In this document: positions 31,602 to 40,641 of the stretch, one piece after another
Numbering within the stretch: the first letter of the stretch is position 1
Layout: every line of letters starts with the position of its first letter
Assembly: GCA_031386985.1 (NCBI GenBank)
Contig: JANNCV010000044.1
Span: 1 to 64,000 of the forward strand
Length of the DNA stretch: 64,000 bases
Direction of reading: 5' to 3'
Source: JANJUB01 sp031386985
Lineage (GTDB): Bacteria; Armatimonadota; Fimbriimonadia; Fimbriimonadales; Fimbriimonadaceae
Translations under genes and position numbers: made by a program
Notes under the pieces: model-generated
Told to the model about the DNA's origin: nothing
Databases searched by the model: none
The model's input: the letters and a program-made list of their open reading frames with translations, nothing else

Positions 31602-33216
31602 TCACATCTTTGGCAGTGCGAATGGGCTATCTGACTCACATGGCAAAAAGTCTACGTCCCAGAGTTCCAAAGCGGTGACCTGGGCTCCTTTTGGGTAGCA
31701 GCGATGCAGTTTTCGAACCAGTGCCTGCGAGCTTTGGGTGAGCATGTTCTGAACGGCTTGGCTCGGCAAACTCGCGAAGCTCTTTCCCCCCGCGTGATGA
31801 ACAAAAACATCCTTAGCGATAAGCAGCCTCCGACCAAAACAGCGCAACCGCCAGGATAGCTCTAAGTCCTCCGAGCCTAGAATCATCTCCTCATCGAATA
31901 GGCCGAAACGATCAAGATCAGCACGCCGTGCCATTACACAAAACCCGATTAGCAACTTAGTCTCGACCGACCGACCCGGATGGCGTAGCGCTACCTGTTG
32001 GGCCAGTTGCGCCTTTGTGCCTTGTCTGATTGTTAGGATCAAGGTGAAATCCTATAAACTGAAAGCCGGCCACATGATCGCAAACTGGACCTACCGCCGA
32101 GACCTCAGGATCGATGAATCGAGCGGCTAAGCCCTGCAACCATCCCGGATTGACCTCGGTGTCAGGGTTGAGAAACGTGATGTACTGTCCCTTGGTCAGA
32201 AGCGCGCCCCGATTGCAAGCCGCCGAGAACCCTAGGTTTCGCTCGCTAAGCACTACCGTCATTCGATTCGAGTGATTGAAGTCGGTCAACCACTGCTTTG
32301 TGCCGTCGGTGGAGTCGTTATCCACTACGATCAACTCATCATGAGGGCCAAGAGTCGCCAAGACAGATTGGAGACATGCCTCAATCGTGCTCTTGGAGTT
32401 GTAGGTAACCACGATGACTGAGCTTCCGGCTAAGGTGGCTGGGCCAAGTCGCCCTACATGGGAACCAGGCTCAGGGATTACACTCGAAGCTATTCCGATC
32501 TCTTGACCGTTGCCTGGAAGCTCCTTCGCGGTCGCAAAGGTGTTCAGGGTTCTCGGACTGCTGACGTAAAAGGCGCCAGGCCGAGTGAACACGCAGTTCG
32601 GGCACCAGGTGTCAACTTCTTGAATGACCGGAATTTTGAGTCCTTCGGCAATGGCGAACGGTGCACTCTGATTACCCACAAAACATTGAGCTCCAGACAG
32701 AAACTCAGCAAGCTCAAGGAAATCTGCCGTTTGATGAAACTCAATTCGGCCGACAATTGCAGTTATGACGTCGTGCTCCTCCGGTGTTCCGACAAAAACA
32801 GCATTAGGAAACCGGTCTCGAGCAATCTGCCAAAAGCCAGGTAAATCAAAGCGGGTGGTGCTTCTTGCGAACACGACGCGGCCATGTGATTGCGGTTGTG
32901 GCACGCTCAACCATGCTCGGTCTCTTTCTTCTTGAGGGACATTCTGGGAGGAGAGGTGCGCATCGGCGATATTTGTTCGTGCTGGGATTTTTGTGTTGCG
33001 GAACTCATCCAGGGAGTGGCGGACCGGTTCGTTTTGCCAAATCGAGACTCCTGAAACATATTCCTGAGCCTCAAGAAGCGGCTTCAAGCAGAGGATTTCG
33101 GGCTGCCCAAACTTCTGATCAGGGTTCAAGTAGAGGTGTCCACCGCTTAAGGCTCTTACTGTTGGCAGCGAGTAGATGACGTCGCCACACTTACCTGAAT
33201 GTAGAAATGTTCTCAA
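31602..33216 (-). pseudogene. GT9-like/GT2 fusion glycosyltransferase, frameshifted
   Basis: The first frame (33216-31957) encodes a GT9-like N-terminal half (TFLHSGKCGDVIYSLPTVRAL; FVGTPEEHDV; FVGNQSAPFAIAEGL). A GT2 domain follows (VIVVTYNSKSTIEACLQS; LIVVDNDSTDGTKQWL; FLNPDTEVNPGWL). The rest of the GT2 domain (LLIGFCVMARRADLDRFG, GSEDLELSWRLRCFG, VFVHHAGGKS) is in another frame from about 32040 to 31602. A single frame shift near 32000 explains this. It may be an inactivating mutation, an assembly error or, less likely, recoding. Confidence 0.75.
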
Positions 33217-33308
33217 TAGGGGAACCCTGCATTTGTAGTTTACTCGTGGCCACGCGCAAAGTGAGATAGTTTGTCTAAGCGCGATGGTTGTGTGTTCGCC
33301 GACTGAGG

Positions 33309-33530
33309 TCAGTTATGGTGGCCTGCGTCGAAGGTATAAGTCGTTCGGGTCCCAAGTTGATCCACGCTTGCCTGTAATCTATTGACGGCGTCATAGACGC
33401 TTGTTGTTACATTTCCTCTGGCATCTATCACGGTTACGGTGTTTCCAACCGCGTCGTGCGAGTAAGTAGTGCGCTTAAGAAGCGGATCAATGCTCGTTGC
33501 CACCTCGGCTTGAGAGAAGCAGGCGTTCAC
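33309..33530 (-). pseudogene. RHS/YD-repeat remnant
   Basis: A 73-aa frame with three YD-type repeats (TTYSHDAVGNTVTVIDARGN, TSVYDAVNRLQASVDQLG, TYTFDAGHHN). It lacks any core or tip context. It is a leftover of another RHS gene downstream of the tip array. Confidence 0.7.
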
Positions 33531-33537
33531 CGCAACA

Positions 33538-34143
33538 TCACATTCCTGAGACGACGCCCAAGATTCTTCCCTTCGAGTCCAGAAACAACGTTGAATCAGT
33601 CCCCAGTTGGTAGGCTCCTGGGATTACAGTCACAACGACAGAGCAATTTGACTTGTCAACGGTCTTACCTTCCAAGTGTAAAGATGTATTTTTGAAATAT
33701 GACAGACTGGACCGATATGAAATATACCACTGGTTGATTTCAGCCCTATCCAAGAGCCACAAGCTTGCAGTTCCAAGGGCATCACCCTGAATAAGAGAGT
33801 TATCTGTTTGCGCTTGATCAACGGTAGATTTAGGTAACCTGGCTTTGAAAATCGTGCCAAGAGGCGTAGCTGATTCTGTTTCCACCGCTGCAAAAAGCCG
33901 ATATCCGGAGGGATGTTCGCCAGCCCTTAACTCGACCAGAAGCTTGAAAGTGCCCTTGTTATGGTCAATGGTCATCCTATATTCAAGCGCAGGTCGCAGC
34001 ACAGAGTTCAATAGCTGAAACGCGGAATGACAAAATTCACTTCGAGTCACAACTGCGCTCGGAGGAGAAGCATCGTAACTTGGGTGACGGTTGAAAGGCA
34101 AAACCACTTGATCAGCTATTAGAAAAATGCATGTACTTAACAT
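33538..34143 (-). CDS. Companion (possible immunity) protein of RHS tip 2
   Basis: A 201-aa protein starting 22 bp after tip 2. A short hydrophobic N-terminus (LSTCIFLIADQVVLPF) could direct export. The rest is soluble (TFKLLVELRAGEHPSGYRLFAAVETES). I do not recognise a family. Position directly after a toxin-like tip is typical of immunity genes (inference). Confidence 0.55.
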   Translation of the reverse strand: MLSTCIFLIADQVVLPFNRHPSYDASPPSAVVTRSEFCHSAFQLLNSVLRPALEYRMTIDHNKGTFKLLVELRAGEHPSGYRLFAAVETESATPLGTIFKARLPKSTVDQAQTDNSLIQGDALGTASLWLLDRAEINQWYISYRSSLSYFKNTSLHLEGKTVDKSNCSVVVTVIPGAYQLGTDSTLFLDSKGRILGVVSGM

Positions 34144-34164
34144 AGGATAGCCTCGGATATCTTC

Positions 34165-34998
34165 TCAAATAAAACCTTCGCAAATTTTACCGGCTGGCGG
34201 AGGCATTGGCAACATACCAGCAAGACCGCAGTGACCACTCGCCCGTCGACAGTGGTCGACCATCATAGCATAGCACTGAATCCTTACGTTACCCACTTCA
34301 GATTCAAAGCAATCGTGCAAACAGATAATCCCAACTTGATAGGCTCGGCACTCATTCCAAGGCCCAGGATCAATGACGTCAGGAGCGTCTACCTCGCCGC
34401 AGCCGCAAGGCTTTACGTCTGCAAAGTGGTCCCTTTCATGCTGGCAAATGCATTCTCGAATCTGCATGAAATCGGAGTATGGCGGAACCCTGTAAATGCA
34501 TATACAAGCTTGGCCACCGCAACACAGCAGGCCAGCTTCTGGATTTAGACCCCAAGGATCAGGATTGTTGTCACAACAGTCCTTATCACACTCCAGCCCC
34601 GATTTCAAGCATGACGTTTTTGGCCTCATCCCCGTTGGGTCCGACACCCTCACTGGCGAAGAAGGGTACGCATAGGGTTTAAGCTTCGGCCATACTAGAT
34701 CCACGGTTTGCCATCTTGCGATTTTGTCTCGATAGAACCTTGCTCTTACGTACAACCTGCCCGTCGCATCCGAGTAGTAGCCCCAAGTTCCACAGAACTT
34801 GAAGGGGGTGGCCGTTGACCCCGTTGAAGTTCTAATCTCCCCATAGGGCCAATAAACAAACGTATCGGTCACCGTCCCCGTCGTATCGTAAATTGTGACG
34901 ACTGAGCCGAGAGGATCGGGGCCGTAGAACTTCTGCGTCCCGGCTCTGTTCTCTGAGACAATCTGTCCGTCTATAGTTGTGTAAGTTGTCGTTGGCAT
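34165..34998 (-). CDS. Detached RHS C-terminal tip 2, Cys-rich with HExxH
   Basis: A 277-aa protein. The first ~120 residues (TYTTIDGQIVSENRAG, FYGPDPLGSVVTIYDT, FKFCGTWGYYSDATGRLYVRARFY) are nearly identical to tip 1 and represent the conserved RHS end. The variable part is Cys-rich with CQHERDHFADV, an HExxH zinc-peptidase-like motif, and a following NECRAYQVG. An AGGAG precedes the ATG, in a leader shared with tip 1. It is probably an alternative toxin cassette for the RHS core. Confidence 0.75.
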   Translation of the reverse strand: MPTTTYTTIDGQIVSENRAGTQKFYGPDPLGSVVTIYDTTGTVTDTFVYWPYGEIRTSTGSTATPFKFCGTWGYYSDATGRLYVRARFYRDKIARWQTVDLVWPKLKPYAYPSSPVRVSDPTGMRPKTSCLKSGLECDKDCCDNNPDPWGLNPEAGLLCCGGQACICIYRVPPYSDFMQIRECICQHERDHFADVKPCGCGEVDAPDVIDPGPWNECRAYQVGIICLHDCFESEVGNVRIQCYAMMVDHCRRASGHCGLAGMLPMPPPAGKICEGFI

Positions 34999-35022
34999 CT
35001 CATCGAATCGCTCCTGAATTTG

Positions 35023-35457
35023 TTAGTTGCTGTTTAGCGAAGGCTGTGGTGAAGCTAGGACTTGCTTTTCAACTTTGAAACCTCTTGATGAATACGTGAG
35101 CGTGTATTTAACAAAACGATGCTGAACTCCCATGAGCCTACTTTGGCTTGTGATGCGTTCAGCCCTAACAATAGGCAAACCTTGGGGTTCCCATGTTAAG
35201 TAGACTTTCTTGCTCAATCTATCGTCGATCAGGTGATAAGGGCGTAACTTTCCTTCACTGATTAGCCGCTCCAGGCTTGGCCTATCCTTTGAGCGGGACA
35301 AAGCGGCATCATAGACCTGCTCAAGCGCCAGCCGAAATTCCCCATTATGCGGAAATGGCTCCCAATCCCAACTATAGTAAACCGTACGTCCAAGGAATAT
35401 CAGCAAAATAGCCCCGAGTAGAACACACCAAACCGTAATCTGGGAGACTTGCCTCAC
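35023..35457 (-). CDS. Membrane-anchored companion of RHS tip 1
   Basis: A 144-aa protein with one N-terminal membrane helix (ITVWCVLLGAILLIFLG) and a soluble domain outside. Its start overlaps the tip 1 stop by 4 nt. Placement and topology suit an immunity protein against an exported peptidase toxin (inference); the family is unknown. Confidence 0.6.
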   Translation of the reverse strand: MRQVSQITVWCVLLGAILLIFLGRTVYYSWDWEPFPHNGEFRLALEQVYDAALSRSKDRPSLERLISEGKLRPYHLIDDRLSKKVYLTWEPQGLPIVRAERITSQSRLMGVQHRFVKYTLTYSSRGFKVEKQVLASPQPSLNSN

Positions 35458-36320
35458 CAGCCCGGAGGACCCTCACACTTCTTTATCTTCTCACATATGT
35501 TTGGAGGAACGGTCGCCTTGCCTTTCTTTTTACAGTTGTGTGAAAGGTAATGCGCCCAGTCTTCAATCGCTTGATGACGACAGTTATCGCCCGGGTAATA
35601 ACCGCACTTGCAATGTAGCGCTTCGTGGATCAGCGTGGTGCAGTTATCAACTGGCAGTTGGTGCCACCGATCGCGCCAACGCTTTCTGTTCAAATGAATA
35701 GTACATTTGCCAGTAATTGAACCTTCTGCCACCGCATTTGCATCTCCGAGATCTCCCTTGCAACTGTCAAACCCATCGATGTCACCGAAGATATCTATAC
35801 CACACTTCTTTGCCCAAGCCATGCATGCGCCGACCTGCGCTTCTTCTTCCAGCGACAAAGGGCGACAATTGGAACAACGATCCATTTGGATCGCTGTTCC
35901 GCCACCTAGTACCAAACCAAACGCAAGCAACAGAATTGGAGCGATTTGACCGCTAGGATCGCTGAAGTTAACGGGCAGCCCAGCAACATAGCCGTAAGAC
36001 TGTTCGGAGGGCCACAATGGGTCAACGGTTTGCCATCGTGCGAACTTATCCCGATAGAATCTCGCTCTGACATACAGCCTTCCCGTTGCATCCGAGTAAT
36101 AACCCCAAGTTCCGCAGAACTTGAAGGGGGTAGCCGTTGAGCCCGTTGAAGTTCTAATCTCCCCGTACGGCCAATAGGTGAAGGTATCCGTCACCGTTCC
36201 AGTCGTATCGTAGATCGTGACGACTGAGCCCAAAGGATCGGGGCCGTAGAACTTTTGCGTTCCGGCCCTGTTCTCTGAGACGATTTGGCCGTCTATTGTG
36301 GTGTAAGTAGTTGTTGGCAT
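35454..36320 (-). CDS. Detached RHS C-terminal tip 1 with HExxH metallopeptidase motif
   Basis: A 288-aa protein whose ATG follows the RHS core stop by one base (TAAgATG). The N-terminal region is the conserved RHS end (GPDPLGSVVTIYDTTG, WGYYSDATGRLYVRARFY, then W-Q-T-V-D-P). After a hydrophobic stretch (IAPILLLAFGLVLGGG) the variable domain contains CTTLIHEALHCKCG, a zinc-peptidase HExxH, and a later EDWAHYL that could give the third ligand. In ordinary RHS proteins this tip is fused to the core; here it is a coupled gene. Confidence 0.8.
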   Translation of the reverse strand: MPTTTYTTIDGQIVSENRAGTQKFYGPDPLGSVVTIYDTTGTVTDTFTYWPYGEIRTSTGSTATPFKFCGTWGYYSDATGRLYVRARFYRDKFARWQTVDPLWPSEQSYGYVAGLPVNFSDPSGQIAPILLLAFGLVLGGGTAIQMDRCSNCRPLSLEEEAQVGACMAWAKKCGIDIFGDIDGFDSCKGDLGDANAVAEGSITGKCTIHLNRKRWRDRWHQLPVDNCTTLIHEALHCKCGYYPGDNCRHQAIEDWAHYLSHNCKKKGKATVPPNICEKIKKCEGPPGW

Positions 36321-36321
36321 C

Positions 36322-39300
36322 TTATGATCGCTCCTGAAGGTAGCTACTGCCGTCCCAGACCATGGTGGATTTTACTCCGCCCTGGTGAAGGGTTCTTCTT
36401 AGTCCGTCGCCGGAGTAGGTTGAAGTCGAACGGGTTCCGTTCGTGTTGACCGAAGTCAGCCTGTTCTCTTTGTCGAATGCGTAAGTCGTTCGGGTGGCGC
36501 TTACCTGCTCAACGGTCATGTTTCCATTGCTGTCGTGCGTGTAAGTCGTTCTCACCGTCGCTTGCTGCATCGTCGTGATCCTATCCGCCGCGTCATAAAC
36601 CATTGTGAGCGGGCTTGTACCTTGTTGGGTCTTGACGGTTATGTTCCCAACATTGTCCATCGTGAAGGTGGCAAAGGCACCAGAGGTTTGCTGACCGGTC
36701 AATCTATCGGCGTTGTCGTAGCTGTAAGTGGTTGGGGTCGTTCCCACCTTCTGAACCGTCTTCCTACCTACCGCGTCGTAGGTATCCACAATCGTGGCGA
36801 TGTTTACTCCCGCTTTCACGCTTACCTGGGTCGTCATTCGGCCCACCTTGTCAAACTCATACTTGCGGGTGATTCCGCTGGCATCAATGAAGGTCGTTTT
36901 CTGCCCGATCGCATCGTATTGCAAAGTTGATACTTTACCGTTCGGATTGATGAGGCTCACGATCATGTTGCGGGCATCGTAAGTTGAGGTGAACCTACCA
37001 GCATCGGGATCAACGAGAACCGTTCGGTTCCCTACGGCATCCCAGGTGTACGCTTGAACAAGTGAACCCGGATCGGTTTTGCCAGTTTGGCGACCGTTGG
37101 CGTCGAACGCGTAGGTCGTGGTTCCAGTGGAATCCTGCATCGTGGTTAGGTGCCCGACGACGTCGTAAGCATTAGTTACACGAGTCGCATCGTTGTACAG
37201 GACGCTTACCAGGCGGTTTACGGCATCGTAAGTCGTGGTCTTGATGTTGCCGTTTGGGTCAATGATCGTCGCCGTTCTTCCCGCTGCGTCATAAGCGGTG
37301 GTGGTGATGTTGCCCAGCGCGTTCTTGATCCAAATCTGCCGCCCGGCGCTATCGTAGCCCATCTGAGCCATGAGGTTGCTCCTCGCATCTGTGATGCTTA
37401 CTTGTTGACCGGCGATGTCGGTGGTGTAGGTCGTACGCCCTCCCATAGGATTAACTACGGCGCTCAGGCGGTTAGAGTTGCTGGAATATACATTGGTGTG
37501 GAATCTTCCTAAAGCGTCCGTCATCGTCGTCTGGTTCCCGGCAAGGTCGTATTGGTAGCTCGTGATATTCAAAAGCGCGTCAATGGTCGTTACAACCTGT
37601 CCGGCAAGATCGTAGTTGGTGGTTGTGATGAAGCCAAGCGCATTCACAACGGAAACCCTTCGTCCCACGCTGTCAAACGCATAAGTCGTGAGATTGCCAA
37701 GCGCGTCTTGCGTCGCGATGAGGTCGCGGGCGTTGTAGATGTTGGTGCTGATGTTGTTTCGGGCATCCATCACGGTGGCGAGGCGGTTGCTGGTGTCGTA
37801 ACCGTAGGTGGTGCGATTGCCCAGGGCATCTACGTCGGCGAGCTTTTGTTTAGCGGCGTTATAGATGACTTGGCTGGTGTTGTTCAGGGCGTCGGTGACG
37901 CTCACCAAGTACCCTTCGATATCGTAGGTGTTGGTGGTGACGTTGCCCAGCGCATCTTTGATGGTGGCGACTCTTTGGAAACGGTTGTAGGTGTAGGTGG
38001 TTCGGTTGCCAAGCGGGTCTACCACAGCTTGGAGAAGGCATCCATCGTAGATTTGGGTCGTCTTCTGTCCCAGGGGGTTGGTGATGGCGGTGATGTTATC
38101 GCCGTTATCGTATGCGTAAGTGGTCTTGCGCCCCAGCGGATCGGTCATGGTTTCCAGCCGGTTCAGGCTATCGAAGGTGTAGGTCACCACGCCGGTATCG
38201 CTGTTTTGTAGGCTCACGACGTTGCCGACGCTGTCGTAGTTCAGGGTAGTGATGAGCCCGCGCGGGTCGGTGATGCTCACGATGAGGCCATCGCCGTTGT
38301 AAGCCATGCTGGTTACCCGGCCCAGCGGATCGGTGCTGCGGGTGCGCAGGTGGTTGCTGGGGGTGGCGTATCCGTAGGTGCTGGCCGCACCGTTGGCCTG
38401 AGTAAGGGTGGTGAGGTTCCCCGAAGAATCGTAGGCCATGGTGGTGCGGTTCCCCAGCGGGTCGTCGCTCTTGGTCATGAGCCAGATTCCGGCGGCGGTG
38501 AGAGTAGTGTAAGCCACGCTCATGGTGGTTCCGGAAGGAATCTCTTCTTTTACGAGGAGCTTGTTGGTGTTATAGGTGTAAGTTGAAACATAACCCACCG
38601 CCCAGGCGACGCTGGCGAGGTTGCCGCTGGCATCGAACATATAGGTGGTGAGGGCACCGGATGGGCTGGTGGTGATGTTCTTGTTCACCATCGCCATATC
38701 GGCGGTGAAGGCGTAGGTCCAAACCGCGGAACCAGCAGCCATGCTGACAACGCGGCGGCTGGTGTCATACATATAGGTGGTAACAAAACCGCGCGGATCC
38801 TCGATGGTGTGGATCATGGTGTTACCCGCACCGGCTCCGGCGAGGCTGTAGCCATACTTGGTGATGCAGCCCAGCGGGCTCATGTAAGTGGTGAGGAAGC
38901 CGACGGCGTCGTACTGCATGGTCCAGCGGCGGTTGCTCCAGTCTTTCACTTCGTTAACCAGGCTGACAGTGGGACCGGTGGTGTAGGTAAAGGTGACAAG
39001 GTTGCCACCGGGGACCGTGATGCTCTTGAGCAGGCCGGCTTCGACGCCGGAGCCATAGGTGTAGGTTTGCTTGACGCCGTTCGGGTCTTGGATTCGGGCA
39101 AGCTCGCTCTTGGTGCCCGCGCCGGTTTGGTTTTTGTAGATGAGCTTATAACCATCGGCAAAGTATTCGGTGAACTCGCTGGTAGCAACCTCGAAGCTCA
39201 GCGTGGTCATGTTGCCGGTGTTGGTGGAGCTGAGGTAGGTGGTGATTCCGCCCGAAGTGCCAACAGCGAAGTAATACTGCTCGGACCAATCGCCGCGTGT

Positions 39301-39666
39301 AATGACGGGGGCACCGGTGACTGTATCTACATATGCCCGGGTGCTAGCCGAGCGACCGACGCCGAACTCGGTTTGGGTGGAGATATAGCTGGAGTAGAAG
39401 AGCGAAATCTCAACATTAAATCCCTTAGCAAAGAGGGAGATCTCGGGGTCAAAGAAGAGCTCACCCGTTTGCATATCGGGAGTGGGGTGATACGGATTCT
39501 GCGCCTCCGTAGGATACGGGCTACCGCCATGCACGGCGGGGCCGCTGGGTCGGAGTCTTTCGATGGTGGGTAGGTTAATCATTTCTTTTCCGTGCGTTCG
39601 GTGGGTGGTTCGTGTTTCGCGTTCGGTGGGTTCGGTTGGACTAGTGGACTTCTTGGACGGGCTCAT
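36322..39666 (-). CDS. RHS/YD-repeat core protein (lacks fused tip)
   Basis: About 1114 aa from ATG 39666, which overlaps the upstream small gene by ATGA; an internal ATG at 39582 (MINLPTIERLRP) is the alternative. Residues ~90-330 form a DUF6531-like N-terminal region. About 30 YD repeats of the form TTxYDxxGNxxTxTDALG follow. It ends at VWDGSSYLQERS, exactly where an RHS protein normally continues into its conserved end and toxin; that part is the separate gene at 35454-36320. RHS shells encapsulate toxins for contact-dependent competition. There is no signal peptide. Confidence 0.9.
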   Translation of the reverse strand: MSPSKKSTSPTEPTERETRTTHRTHGKEMINLPTIERLRPSGPAVHGGSPYPTEAQNPYHPTPDMQTGELFFDPEISLFAKGFNVEISLFYSSYISTQTEFGVGRSASTRAYVDTVTGAPVITRGDWSEQYYFAVGTSGGITTYLSSTNTGNMTTLSFEVATSEFTEYFADGYKLIYKNQTGAGTKSELARIQDPNGVKQTYTYGSGVEAGLLKSITVPGGNLVTFTYTTGPTVSLVNEVKDWSNRRWTMQYDAVGFLTTYMSPLGCITKYGYSLAGAGAGNTMIHTIEDPRGFVTTYMYDTSRRVVSMAAGSAVWTYAFTADMAMVNKNITTSPSGALTTYMFDASGNLASVAWAVGYVSTYTYNTNKLLVKEEIPSGTTMSVAYTTLTAAGIWLMTKSDDPLGNRTTMAYDSSGNLTTLTQANGAASTYGYATPSNHLRTRSTDPLGRVTSMAYNGDGLIVSITDPRGLITTLNYDSVGNVVSLQNSDTGVVTYTFDSLNRLETMTDPLGRKTTYAYDNGDNITAITNPLGQKTTQIYDGCLLQAVVDPLGNRTTYTYNRFQRVATIKDALGNVTTNTYDIEGYLVSVTDALNNTSQVIYNAAKQKLADVDALGNRTTYGYDTSNRLATVMDARNNISTNIYNARDLIATQDALGNLTTYAFDSVGRRVSVVNALGFITTTNYDLAGQVVTTIDALLNITSYQYDLAGNQTTMTDALGRFHTNVYSSNSNRLSAVVNPMGGRTTYTTDIAGQQVSITDARSNLMAQMGYDSAGRQIWIKNALGNITTTAYDAAGRTATIIDPNGNIKTTTYDAVNRLVSVLYNDATRVTNAYDVVGHLTTMQDSTGTTTYAFDANGRQTGKTDPGSLVQAYTWDAVGNRTVLVDPDAGRFTSTYDARNMIVSLINPNGKVSTLQYDAIGQKTTFIDASGITRKYEFDKVGRMTTQVSVKAGVNIATIVDTYDAVGRKTVQKVGTTPTTYSYDNADRLTGQQTSGAFATFTMDNVGNITVKTQQGTSPLTMVYDAADRITTMQQATVRTTYTHDSNGNMTVEQVSATRTTYAFDKENRLTSVNTNGTRSTSTYSGDGLRRTLHQGGVKSTMVWDGSSYLQERS

Positions 39667-39890
39667 ATGGGAACGCAAAGGGGCTGCGCAACTGGCTTGT
39701 TGTTCTGAATGGTCGGATCAAGCGGATTCGGCAAGCCTCTCTGAGATACGAACGAGCATCCGCCGGTCGGATTGCCACAGCCCGGGCAATCATCGCCTTT
39801 GCCTGGTCCTCCGGGACCTATGTCGGGCTTGCGACGAGGCTTAATCGGGACGGCACAGGAGCTGGTTGCATATGCGGTTCTATCACTCAT
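39663..39890 (-). CDS. Small Pro/Gly/Cys-rich protein before RHS
   Basis: A 75-aa protein with an AGGAA ~10 nt before the ATG. Pro- and Gly-rich with three pairs of cysteines (CPGCGNPTGGC). The stop overlaps the RHS start by ATGA, so it is co-translated. It could be a delivery or chaperone-like piece of the RHS system; the family is unknown. Confidence 0.5.
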   Translation of the reverse strand: MSDRTAYATSSCAVPIKPRRKPDIGPGGPGKGDDCPGCGNPTGGCSFVSQRGLPNPLDPTIQNNKPVAQPLCVPI

Positions 39891-39993
39891 TCTTGTTATT
39901 TCCTTGTTTCTGGGGTAGTTCGGTGCTTTCGCGTTCGGGGGTTCGGGGTTTGGGGTCGCACGTTGCTCCGCAAGGTGCGACTACAGTTTGCGC

Positions 39994-40479
39994 TTAGATG
40001 GGCGGAGGGGCACCTCTCCCCAGTTCGCTTTGCTCACAGCCCTCTCCTGCAACAAGGAGAGGGAGTAATGCGTTTCGGATCGCTTCAATCGCCATTTCGG
40101 CACAGTAGCCTTTACCTTCGGGCAGGCCACCGCAGAGGGCGTTGACATCTTGGGGTTCGAGGCTGAGGGCTTGCTCGACGGTTCGGCCCTTGAGCATCTC
40201 GGCGACCACGCTGGCACTGGCGATACTGGCGAAACAGCCGTTCGAGCGGTAGGCGGCATCCTCGATGCGCAGGGCGTTGCTTTGCGGTGGGGAACCTCTC
40301 CCCAGTTCGCTTCTCTCACTGCCCTCTCCTGAGAGGAGAGGGATTGGGCTTAATATGAACCAGAGTTGGATGTAGGGGCCTTCACCGGGGATGCCAGATT
40401 GACCGTAATGGGTGGCACCTTCTAAAGGTCCCACATTGCGCGGGGAGTGGATGTGACCGGCGGCTATGGCACTTATCAT
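39994..40479 (-). CDS. NifU/IscU-like scaffold protein with in-frame repeat insertions
   Basis: A 161-aa protein. The NifU_N pattern is clear: SPRNVGPLEGATHYGQSG, IQLWF, then RIEDAAYRSNGCFASIASASVVAEMLKG and ALCGGLPEGKGYCAEMAIEAIRNAL, with conserved cysteines. The fold is interrupted after IQLWF by ~25 residues (SPIPLLSGEGSERSELGRGS) encoded by a palindromic repeat. A related repeat encodes the last ~22 residues (LPLLVAGEGCEQSELGRGAPP). The insert falls at a surface turn between strands, so the protein may still fold. Confidence 0.75.
   Translation of the reverse strand: MISAIAAGHIHSPRNVGPLEGATHYGQSGIPGEGPYIQLWFILSPIPLLSGEGSERSELGRGSPPQSNALRIEDAAYRSNGCFASIASASVVAEMLKGRTVEQALSLEPQDVNALCGGLPEGKGYCAEMAIEAIRNALLPLLVAGEGCEQSELGRGAPPPI
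40000..40065. repeat. Palindromic repeat copy A
   Basis: CACCTCTCCCCAGTTCGCTTTGCTCACAGCCCTCTCC, then GGAGAGGGAG, with a CTCTCCT/AGGAGAG stem. Same family as the copy at 40282-40350. It forms the 3' end of the NifU-like gene. Confidence 0.75.
40282..40350. repeat. Palindromic repeat copy B inside NifU-like gene
   Basis: AACCTCTCCCCAGTTCGCTTCTCTCACTGCCCTCTCC followed by GAGAGGAGAGGG. The perfect CCCTCTCCT / AGGAGAGGG stem and shared flank identify it as the same mobile-looking repeat as copy A. It is inserted in frame in the coding sequence. Confidence 0.78.
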
Positions 40480-40641
40480 CGTCCTGTTCTCTTAACCTCT
40501 ACAACACTGAACGCATAACGAGCGGGAATCGTTCGCAAGAATTGAAAAAATGTTGATGAATTGTGGAAAACTTTTCGATTTGATTGCGATTTGAACCTGC
40601 AGTGGCGAACGATTTCTCTAAAAAACGCGTTCTCTATTGGT

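Noticed and set aside
37150..39573. Long plus-strand open frames (up to 254 aa) across the RHS region
   Set aside because: They are antisense to the YD repeats; the repetitive composition keeps the reverse frames open. The products are Gly/Val-rich low-complexity and have no motifs or ribosome sites.
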